Shown piece after piece: positions 47,901-58,000 of a stretch of 64,000 nt of DNA. Position numbers and translations under genes: made by a program. The notes under the pieces are model-generated. The model was not told the origin of the DNA. It searched no databases and saw nothing but the letters and a program-made list of their open reading frames with translations. This DNA comes from Sphaerolaimus hirsutus (Eukaryota > Nematoda > Chromadorea > Monhysterida > Sphaerolaimidae): positions 372,001 to 436,000 of the forward strand of contig OZ038459.1 in assembly GCA_964036195.1 (NCBI GenBank). Direction: 5' to 3'. Every line of letters begins with the position of its first letter. The first letter of the stretch is position 1.

Positions 47901-50900
47901 ACCCGGGAGACGCGGGTTCGATTATCATCGGTGGCAGTGAAATTTTTGCACTATTTCTCCGATTGTTAATAAAACATCCGATAGTTTCGTGAAACGCCAG
48001 TGCAACGCCAAATAAATTGACGCACGATCCCGGCACGCTTTTCTATTATTACAATAATATTCCACCAGAACTCCCCTCCAAATCTCCCCTCAGAATATCC
48101 AAATCTGAGAACCCCCAGCCAACTAACTCGTCCTCACTGGCCTCGGACTTGATCTCGGTGTTCGCGTCGGTGGTGATCACGATGTAGGGCAGCTGCGCGG
48201 TCGAGTCGGCGCCGGCGGGACCCTTGGACCTCTCTTCCGCTTTGTTCCGCTCCACTAGCGACTTGTAGGCCACCAGCTGCGATGGGCAATTTTTTGTTCA
48301 TGCAGTACATAGTTTGGCAAGTTGACGAGCAGAATATATCGACCGAGTGGATCGCATACTTTGCGCAGAATCCTACCATAATTTTATGAATAAAATCTTG
48401 TGATAGATTTAGGGTTGGAAAAAAAACGTTTTTTAACGCCATGTTTTCCTTATAAAAACAACGTTTTTTATATATTTTAAACGTTTTTTTTCAAAGCTCC
48501 CAGATATGGCTCTGGGTCAACATATATAGGTATATCAGACAAGTGACAATACTCTGTGATGTTATATATGACCATATAATGGCTATGGAGCCATGGGATA
48601 ACATTATAAGTGGTGATTTGTGTCAAAAATGTCCATTTTTTTGTCGACATGTTCGTATATCGTCTTATAGTCGAATGTTTGTGACTTCAAGTGAAGTTTC
48701 GCACGGAATAGTGATCAAACAAGGTTATAAAAGGAGGTTGTTACTTTGGGAGTGATGTTACACACTGTGGAGGTACATGGAAGCACATTACCTGAATATT
48801 ATATACTACAGCAACATAAGACGGCTTATTAACCCATGGTAGCACACAGAAATGGTTGCTTTGATACTAAAAATGCCACAAAACCAATGAAAACAACCAC
48901 CAATGTCAATTTGTGTGTGAAATTGCGTGCTTGCGCGCACAAATTTTGCAAAATATATAGTGCTTAGTACTACAAACATTTTTGCCGATGTTTTAAAAAA
49001 AACAACGTTTCGGACTTCGTGTTTTTTTTTAAAAAACAACGTTTTTAAAAAAATAAAACGTTTAAAAAACATTGGCCAACCCTAAATAGATTTCGTAATT
49101 AGTCATTCCACAGTAAACACGAAATCTTATAAAGAGTAAAACTGTATAAGTTTTGGTTCACTATTCAGATAGGTTATGGTATATTTCCATACTTAGTGTA
49201 ATGTCCACCGAGTATAAACAAAAAAACATTGGAGGGGGTTAGCAGGGGTTCAATACAACGAGTTTTACAAGCTTTAGAAGTAAAAAAATATAGAGCAAAA
49301 TAGCTAAATACAGTAGGAAGTGCCATTTCGAGCATATTTTCTTGTCCGACACCGGAAGGGGGGGGGGGGGCAGGCCGCACCCCCGCCCACCCCCTGGTGG
49401 CTAGGGCCCATTACGCATCTAAGCCCATTCCGCATGTAGATCCATTATAGACACATTATGCCTGCAGGGGTAAGAAAGGGGGGTGGGTAACACCACCCCA
49501 AACCGCCCAGCTATCTATCCCTGGCGCAAATTTTTTTTGGCTACATTCCCCTGAACACCCCCCCCCCCACCAGCAAATTGCCTAGCTATCTAGCTATCTG
49601 GAGTGCTTTTGAGCAATTTTACCCTAATTTTAACAAAAATTTCCTAATTTTCATACTTCTTATAGATTTTCACCTTCAAAATATCTAGGTCATGTGTTTT
49701 ATTACCTATTTTCAACATGCCAGGTATAATTCAATGTGTTCCGGGTCAACATGCGGGATGGGTTTGGGTACGCACATGAGTAAAAGTGCACTGCCCCCCC
49801 CCCCCTGGTTACGTCCTTGGCTGGAGCGCTCAAACTGAACCATTACAGTGCCGATATAGACCCAGTGCTCAAGTAAGCGGGCCGTAGTTGAGCACTCTGG
49901 TCTGCATGAGCACCGAGTGTTGCTACTTGACCACCGGGTTTACTTGAGCACCGGCACGGGTGCAAAAAGCCAAACAAAAAGCACTCAATTGCGAGGCGCG
50001 TGCGCACCTGCACGAGCAGTTCCTTGAGCTGCTCCCTCTTTTTGTTGATCCTGTCCAAGTAGTCTGCGCGCTTGTGCAGCAGCGTGCGTCGCTGCTCGTC
50101 GGCGCTGACGGGCAGCCCCACGAACTCGATGTTCTTCCTGTCCTTGCGCACGATGTTCATGGCGATCTGCACGTTGAGCGCGTCGTACACCCGCCGCCGG
50201 ATGTTGCGCGCCTCGTCCACCAGCTTCGGCTGCGACAACCACCCACGAGCTTACCCAGTGGGGCCACATGTGACTTTGCCACGCCCACACCCTGTAGAAT
50301 GTCTAATCTTACCACCCCTCGAAACTAAATAATTCCATACATTTCCTTATATTTATCAATCTTTTGCAAGTGTCGAATATAAACCATAAAAAATTAAATC
50401 AATCCAACACCAATGGCGCTGCGCACGCTGGTTTACTGCCAGTAAACTAAAAACTTGGTAAACCCACCCAATTGGTAAAATCAACTTAAATTACCGTAAT
50501 TTATGTGTTTGTCAACTAAACTTGACGGAAAGTGAAAATAACTCATTCCTGTAAACTCAAATATTAGGAGTTACGAGTTGACTCAATCAATAAAAATGTC
50601 TTTGGTAAACTAGTAGATAAATATGTCTTGCGACAAGAGGGGGCAGCGGCAACTTTGGGCAGAACGCACGTCGCGCACGAGGTGGGGCTCCTGGAAGACG
50701 TTCTGCTCGTGGTAGTACTCGCGCACGAGCATGTCGGCCACGTCCTGGTAGGTGGTCACGCCCAGCTCGCGCACTTTGACCATCACCCTGGGCGGGCTTG
50801 GGGCGGTAGTTGTGTGCACCGGTACAGTGACCAGGGGCCAGTTCCGCAAAATGACAAGTGACAAGTGAAATGGCAAATGCATAGTGAAATGAGAAGAAAA

Positions 50901-51702
50901 TTGGCAAAAGCGAAGTGAAATGGCAAGTAAATAGGCAAAAGCGAAGTAAAAAAAATAAAAAGTAATTTCTTAAAGTTCCGCGCGTTTCACTTATTCGTTT
51001 TATTCGTTGCGTTACTTTTGACTGTTACTCTGTACCCTTTTGCCTCGCGAAGACTGAGTGGTATAAACTTTGATTGATTGATTGAATTTCACTTCGCTTT
51101 TGCCATTCCACTTCTCATTTTGCGGAACTGGCCCCAGGTGGTCAGTTGGAAGTAGGGTTCAAACGGGATTGACTTTTCGGGATCGGGATCGAGGTTTCAG
51201 GATCGGGATCGAGGTTTCAGGATCGGGACTACAAAATTCCAGACTTTTTCGGGATTCGGGATCCCGTTTGGACCCTAGTTGGAAGCGGCGAGAAAAATAC
51301 CTAAATCCTCGAATAAGATCCCCGCTGAATAATTCCACCTGTTGGCCGAGTGAGAAAATAACCCCCTCCCCCTCCCGCGGAGACAACATACATACATAAT
51401 GTAACTGAGGAAAAATAACTCCCCTCAAAAACTGTGACGAAAAAAACTCCCTCGGGTTCTTATTCGAGGATATACGATACGCAGGTTTCTTAATTACTGT
51501 CAAAATGAAGGTAATTGATCGAGTCTCACCTGTACGAGTAGTAGCGAAGTCCCTTGGGTCCGTGCGCGGCGGCGGCCGCAGCGGCCGCCGCCGACAAGCT
51601 CAAGTTATTCGCGCCGGCCGCCGCTGGGTAGCCGTGAGGCGCGGGCGGCATGATGCGCAGCACCCCGGAGTTGTTGTTGGAGGGCATCTGCGACTGGTTC
51701 AT
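44972..51702 (-). CDS. Dp: transcription factor DP (E2F dimerisation partner), 8 exons, about 409 aa
   Basis: Exons: 51702-51530, 50787-50670, 50229-50008, 48276-48128, 47818-47622, 45965-45840, 45394-45204, 45025-44972. Phases join throughout. An alanine run (SLSAAAAAAAAA) precedes KGLRYYSYR and the winged-helix domain (VTTYQDVADMLVREY; then RNIRRRVYDALNV, the conserved DEF-box signature). A heptad-type helix follows (RINKKREQLKELL), then the DP coiled-coil/marked-box region (LPYIVITTDAN, TEYLFTFDQPFEIHDDIEVL). DP binds E2F and with it promoters of cell-cycle genes in the nucleus. Human TFDP1 is 410 residues. ATG at 51702 directly follows an acceptor-like CAG, so a 5' UTR exon may exist. The last two junctions are the least certain: the final intron is a transposon-like element (see 45026-45195), and without its removal the protein would end in element sequence at 45081. 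Confidence 0.87.
45026..45195. mobile_element. CTGGTGCC-type element occupying the last DP intron
   Basis: Plus-strand ends CTGGTGCCACTCCCAGACCC and GGTGTGGGACGGGCGCCTGG, bordered by CTGG on both sides, with inner TGTCAAATGTCACGCAAAGT and complement. On the coding strand a GT 8 bp outside one end (45203) and the AG at the other end (45026) can act as splice sites in phase 0. Confidence 0.75.
46058..47220. mobile_element. hAT-like element with a second hAT element nested inside
   Basis: Ends TAGGGATAGGTG and CCATTCCTA, flanked by a perfect ATTCACAC duplication (46050-46057, 47221-47228). Outside the nested insert the interior matches the 7587/16473 family at moderate divergence. Lies in the DP intron between exons 5 and 6. 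Confidence 0.9.
46582..47065. mobile_element. nested hAT-like element (CAGGGGTCTCC ends)
   Basis: CAGGGGTCTCC at the left, GGAGACCCCTG at the right, with a perfect TGCCAGTT duplication (46574-46581, 47066-47073). Interior words CAGCTATCTATCTATCCCGG and GGAGGCGCGATTTGG mark the same family as 52962 and 62387. Confidence 0.92.
48410..49084. mobile_element. hAT-like element, TAGGGTTGG family
   Basis: TAGGGTTGGAAAAAAAACG to CCAACCCTA; flanks GATAGATT and AATAGATT agree in 7 of 8 bases. Inverted orientation relative to 7587. In the DP intron between exons 3 and 4. Confidence 0.85.
49220..49830. repeat. diverged CTATCTATC-type hAT remnant
   Basis: Carries GCCCAGCTATCTATCCCTGG and TAGCTATCTGGAGTGCTTTT words between C-runs, as in 52962 and 62387, but clear ends and a target duplication were not found. 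DP intron 3. Confidence 0.55.
50832..51137. mobile_element. GCCAGTTCCGCAA-type inverted-end element in DP intron 1
   Basis: Left CAGGGGCCAGTTCCGCAAAA, right TTTTGCGGAACTGGCCCCAG; inner AGTGAAATGGCAAATGC words with complement. About 306 bp, 44 bp upstream (on the coding strand) of DP exon 2. Confidence 0.85.
51153..51277. mobile_element. 125 bp hAT MITE with perfect 8-bp duplication
   Basis: TAGGGTTCAAACGGGAT and ATCCCGTTTGGACCCTA ends; GTTGGAAG on both sides (51145-51152, 51278-51285). The interior is GGGATCGGGATCG-rich. Related GATCCCGATCCC-rich pieces lie at 16010-16145 and 18500-18645 in Mind bomb introns. Confidence 0.9.
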
Positions 51703-52060
51703 GGCTGCGCGTTGGGGGATTGAGGGGGGTTTTTTTTTTGGGGGGGGGGGAAACAGACACTTTTTGCTTGGAAGTGGGCAAACGTTGGAAATGAATTGAC
51801 ATCCTGGAATGAGCAAAGAAAATGGCGAACAGAGCGCACCGCGGCCACAACAATAACCACTTCTACAGCAAAGTTCTACTGGCTCAGCGCGCTCGACGGA
51901 CATGAGCAGCACGTGGAAAAAATGGCGCGCCAGGGCGTCGTCAACGGGCTCAGCATCCTCTTCGTGTTCGCCTCAACAGAACCACACGTTTGCAACGTGG
52001 CCACGTTGACAACTACGTTAACACGTTGCAGCGAGTGTGGGCGACAACACGTCGTCGCAC
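51703..52060. promoter_or_regulatory. shared upstream region between divergent DP and the Fer-like kinase
   Basis: The first recognised ATG of DP (51702, minus) and of the kinase (52061, plus) are 358 bp apart and point away from each other, so promoter elements could be shared. No TATA box or named site is evident. An acceptor-like CAG at 52029-52031 and the CAG before the DP ATG suggest that 5' exons may exist, which would alter this picture. Confidence 0.35.
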
Positions 52061-55000
52061 ATGTCTCTGCCGGCGCACGTGCGCGGCCCGCTGCTCGAAC
52101 GCACCTACTACCACGGGCTGCTGTGCAGGGAAGATGTGGAGCACATGCTCGTTGTAAGCGTATGGCTCGAATTGTGTCGATAGAACGGCGCCATGGCGCT
52201 GGCGACAGTGCCTAGGCTTGGTAGATGTTTAATGTCAGAGACGCCAGAAATCGCCTAACGTTTGGGGGGGGGGCAGAATCATAACCATGGTGCCAATCCT
52301 AGACCCAGTGAAGTAAAAGTAATGTGTCAAATTTCATGTAAAATGTCATGCAATATGTCAAATCGTATGTAAAATGTCATGCAAAATGTCTAATGTTATG
52401 ACAAGTGTAAAGTAAAATGTCACTCACCATGCAAAGTTCGGTAATAAAATCGTTTCTATACTGTTTTGATTGACATTTTACATGACATTTGACCCTTTAC
52501 TCTACTCTTTACAGGGTCTGGGACTGATCCCTGCTCTGCAAGCAAGTAAAGCTGCATCCGTTCACTATCCTACTACGTGCGTCTAAACACCATTCCACCC
52601 CGTCCCCCCCCCCCCCCCTCCGAAACGGCACCAAACACGCACCACCCCCGCGTCAGACCGAAGGCGACTTCGTGGTGCGCACCACGGACGTGGGCAACCG
52701 CACCGTGCTGGTGATCTCGGCGCGGCTGGGCAACAAGACGCTGCGGCACGTGGTCATCGACCAGCACCCCGGCAGCGGGCTGTGGATGGTGCAGACCGAG
52801 CGGTCGTTCAGCTCGCCCGAGGATTTGGTCGACTTTTATCACGTTTGTGCATGAAAATGAGCCCCTCACTAGAGCCCTGGCAAGTGGACAAGTGACAAGC
52901 AAGCTCGTGAAACTAAAATTTTGTTTACTAATTTCCTCGTCGCTTACAAATCTGTCCAAAACAGGGGTTGGGGGGGGGGTTACCCCCCCCCCAAACCGCC
53001 CAGCTATCTATCTATCCCGGAGGCCGCTCAGCTATCTATCTATCCCGGAGGCAAAATTTTGGGCTACTACCCCCTAAACCCCCCCCCCCCAATCGCCCAG
53101 CTATCTACCTATCTGGAGCGATTTTTCAGAAACTATACCCCAATTTTCGCCCAAAATCGCTATTTTTCATACCTATATATAGATTTTCACCTCCAAAATC
53201 ACTAGTTCATGTGTCTAACTGCCTCTTTTCAGCTATTTCAAGTACTATATGCTCTTGTATACCAATTTTGAGCTATTTTACACCTACTTTTAGCGATTTT
53301 TCTCCCTTTTCCTCCTTCTATGCCCCGAAAAAGCCTATATATCGAACCACCACAACCCCCCCCCCAGAAAATTTTTCAGCTATCTATCCCTCCGGAGGAG
53401 CGATTTGCTATCTTTCCAACCACTCAGAGGGTCAAAATTCAAGATACCCCTGGTCCAAAATATAACATACTATCTCTGAAAAAAGCAAGAAAATAATGAG
53501 ATATTTTTTACATTTTCTTCTCATAAAATCAATACAATAAAATCTAATTGGAAAAACCTAGATAAAATATGAATAAATATGATTTTTGATAGTTTCTGAT
53601 ATTCAAAAAATAAATATCACCAGACTTCTTCAATGCACTTCACGCACAGCAGCTCTGGGGGCAATCCCAGACACAGTAAAATGTCATGAAAAGTGTCCAA
53701 ATCAAAAAGTTCATGTAAAATGCCCTGCAAAATGGCAACTGCATGACTCTTGACACTTTGAATGACATTTGACATTTCACAGGACATTTTACTGGGGCGT
53801 GCACTGATACGCACACGCGCCTGATACGCACATATGCCTGTTTTTTTCACTTGACACTTTTTCAAGTGATTTTCAGATATGAGTTAAGTGAAAAAAAGTT
53901 GCGCAATGACATGAGTGAACTTTTTTCACTTCACTAATATCTGAAAATCATTGAAAATCTGTCAAGTAAAAAAAACAGTGAAAAATGGCTATTTTTCACT
54001 GTTTTTTTCACTTGACACATTTTCAAGTGATTTTCAGATATGAGTGAAGTGAAAAAAGTTCACTAATGTCATTGCGCAACTTTTTTTCACTTTACTCATA
54101 TCTGAAAATCACTTGAAAAAGTGTCAAGTGAAAAAAACAGGCATATGTGCGTATCAGGCGCGTGTGCGTATCAGGCCTGCCCCATTTTACTGGGCCCGGA
54201 CCCTATACTATCACCCCCAGGCAACGGGCGAGCCCCTGGACGGGTCGGGCGGGATCGTGAAGCTACTGAACGGCGTGCCGCGGCAGAAGTGGGAGCTGCG
54301 CAGCGAGCAGATCCAGCTGCGCGGCCGCCTGGGCTCGGGCGCGTTCGGCGACGTGCACAGCGCCGTGCTGCTGGTCGACCCGCAGCGCTACCACCAGTGC
54401 GCAGTGAAGACCGTCAACAGGCCCGGCTACATGTCCAAGGCCGTCGGTGGTCTTGGGGGATTAGGGGATGCACACTCAATGGGCGAGCGCGTGCTTTTGT
54501 AGAACTAGTAGTAATTGGGGATAACTAGCGCTTTTTTCACACGCTTTTCAAAAAATTTCCCAGAACTTTGCAATATTTTGGTTATGTGAAGTCAGTTTTG
54601 GATCACTCTCAAGGGAGATGGGAGATGGTGCAGGGATTCAATAATATTAGGTTTTTCAAGGTGTAGAAGATAAGGTTTTTTCATGGGGGTCCGGGGATAG
54701 TAGCACTAGGGATGGATAAAAAGCGCTTTTTTAACGGCCCCGCTTTTTTTAAAAAAGGGCTTTTTATAAAAAACGCGCTTTTTTCGCTTTTTTTTTCAAA
54801 AAATGTCACGACATTTCCTAGAAAGCTCCCAAATATGGTTCTTAGTCAATATATACAGGTATATCTTACAAGTGGCAGTACTTGTGATGATATATAGGCA
54901 TATAATGGCTGTGGAGCCATGGGACAGCATTATAAGTGGGGTTTTATGCTAAAAAATCCACTTTTTATGTTGACTCATTATGTAAATTGCTATTTGTCAA

Positions 55001-58000
55001 CTGGTCATGAATTAACTGAAGTTAGGGATGAAATAATGCTTAACTAAGGTTATAAGAGAAGGCTAATACATTGAGACTGATGTTTCCCACTGTAGAAGTA
55101 TGTGGAAGCACATCGGCTGGATATTTTATTACACTAACTCATCACGGCTTTTTATTATATGAAAGCATGCAGGAATAGAAGCAATGACGCTAAAAATACA
55201 CAGAACCAATGAAAACAGCCACCAGTGGTAATGTGCATGTGAAATTGCATGCTTGCGCGCAAAAAATACAAAATACCTAGTGCATAGGTATTAAAAATTT
55301 TGCCAGCACTCTTTTTTTTAAAAAAGCGCTGGGACCCTTGCGCTTTTTTTTAAAGCGGCGTTTTTAAAAAAAGCGCTTGAAAAAAAGCGCCGGCCATCCC
55401 TAAGTAGCACCAACCCCTCCCCAATTGGAGACCTTTCAAAAAATCACCCCCCTAGCAACGAGAAGAGTTCCTGCGCGAGGCGCGGCTGATGCGCAACTAC
55501 GAGCACGCGCGCGTCATCCGGCTGTACGGCGTGGTGGCCGAGCCGGAGAAGCCGCTCATGGTGGTCATGGAGCTGGCCACCGGCGGCAACCTGCTCAACC
55601 ACGTCCGGCTGCCCACCAACAAGTTCATGCTTGCTAAGGTGGGCTGGGGCGGGGTGTGGAATGGGTCAAGGATGGGGTGGATCGAGGGTAGAACCGATTG
55701 ATGCACAGATTAATGAGAGCAGGGGAACCCGACAGACCATGAGTTATCACAAGACCCTGATAAAGTAACGTGTAAAATGTCATTGTTTTTGAACTGATTT
55801 TTGGCGGTCTTCTTGACATTTTACAGAACATTTGACACTTTCCATGGCACTTAAAATTTTACAGGGTCTTGGAGTGGCACTAGCACCACAAAATGACACA
55901 CTCAAATCATTCTGCTACCAATTACACAAGTGGATAAGTGACAAGAAATGTGATAAAACAAGTATGTGGTAGGTCAAGTGACAACCGTACTGAAAATTAC
56001 AAAACGTGATGACAAAGCATTTGCCACTTAAATGCAAATCTACGTCACCTTTCTTTTGAAGTGAAAGGTTCCCGTTTTCTTTTAACTTTATCTTTCACTT
56101 CAAAATTGTTTTTTTTTCACTTCCCTACTAGCGGAAATGGCATCAGAGCCCGCAAAACACACAAAAACGCTCGCAGGAACGAGTGCGTTTCGCGCACGAG
56201 GCCGCCGAGGGCATGCGCTACCTCGAAAAGCAGAACTGCGTGCACAGGGACCTGGCCGCGCGCAACTGCCTCCTGGTGCAATTCCCAAACCCTGTAAAAT
56301 GTCAAATCTCATGCAAAGTGCCAAAAGTCATGTAACTTGCCCACAAAAATAGCAAACGTACGCCATTTTTCAGGTAATTTTATACAACTTTTAACACTTT
56401 GCGTGACACTTGACACTTTACAGAGTCTGGAATTGCCCCCCGGACGGGGAGATGCAAGTGAAGATCTCCGACTTCGGCTTGAGCGTGGAGTCTGAAACGG
56501 GGTGCACGGAAGCGGACAGCAACATGCGCATCGCCATCAAATGGCAAGCGCCAGAAGTGCTGGTCGACAGGAAGTTCTCTACTAAGTCGGATGTGTGGTC
56601 GTTCGCGGTGCTCTTGTTTGAGGTCGGTTTCGAGTGTTTGGTGGGTGGGTGAATGCATACAGTTGTGCACAATCAGCCATCACAGTTTTTATAGAGGTGT
56701 TCGCACGGATTTGATGTGATGACGATGCTTCAGTTAGTGGTGAGTTTTACAATAAATCTGTCGCAAATAACTGTATAACGCAAACCGGGCTTGGATATTT
56801 TAACCAAATGGGACCAATATCCATCTATACCCCCCCCCCTCAAAATGGGCACTATGAATTTGTGGTCCGGGAAATGCATAACAGACGTTCAAAACACTTA
56901 CTGTGTTATGTCAGAACATCGTTTATATTTACCATCTACATCCTTATATAAGGCTGTAAAAACTTATAAATGGTGGTTATTGTTGCATTTTTCACGTTTT
57001 CTCTCTCAAAATTTTCACTCTGAAAAAATAAACCCCCCGGGGGGGTAATTCGAGGAAATACGGTATTGTAAATATCACCAAAAAGATTCCAACTTTAACA
57101 TCGACGTCACATTAAATCCGTGCAAACTGAACCAAGTCATCCCACTCCAAGCTTGAAATGAAGTAGGGGAATGGGGCGATCGAAAATCACCCCCCCCCAA
57201 AAAAAAAAAAAACGCAGATATTCTCGAACGGCCGGGAGCCGTACCCGGACACGAGCGTGGCGGACGCGCGCATCGGCATCATGATCGGCAGGCTCAAGCC
57301 CACGCCCCCGCAAGCGAACATCGACGGGCCTGGAGCACCCCCCTGCGCTCCTCCGGGGGTACGTTGGCGAGTGTGGCGGAAATTGGCCCCACACACACTA
57401 CCGTATTTCTCCAATCAAAGCACCCCTGATGCTTTACAAAATTGGAGCACTTTTTGAACTACTTTTTAAGTGCCGTTTATAGCACCCTGGTGCAATGCAA
57501 ATCACGGGGTGCTATACTATGGTAGAGTTGAAATGCTTTTGATGAACTATAGCAACATTCCCGCAATCCACAAATCACTGAACACAAGCGCCACTTCAAG
57601 TTGCTCTGGTGAATTACACCAGAAGCGTTTGATGTAGCCGCTACATGCAATTAAATATGTTTGCAATGTGTGCAAAAGAACACCGCGCATCATGCAAACA
57701 AATTCTAATGCAACAGATGGTCCTGTGATCTTTCCTCACCACACGATTTTTGACGCTAAGAGATGATCACCAAAAAATTTTCGGATGAGAAGTAAAGCAC
57801 CCGGGTGCTTTACATAGGGTTGGAAAAAAAAACGTTTTTTTTTAACTCGATGTTTGTTTTTTTTAAACGTTTTTTTTAAAAGCTCCCAGATATGACCTAG
57901 TGTCAACATATATAGGTAAATCAGACACTGGCAATACTCTGTGATGTTAAATATGACCATATAATGGCTGTGGAGCCATGGGATAGCATTATAAGTGGTG

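Noticed and set aside
47825-47936. tRNA-like stretch (TGCCAC ... GGGTTCGATTATC ... GTGGCA) overlapping a DP splice acceptor
   Set aside because: Outer ends pair and a TTCGA loop is present, but the T stem does not pair, no A-box is recognisable and the length (112) is wrong without a defined intron; at most a decayed tRNA-derived remnant.
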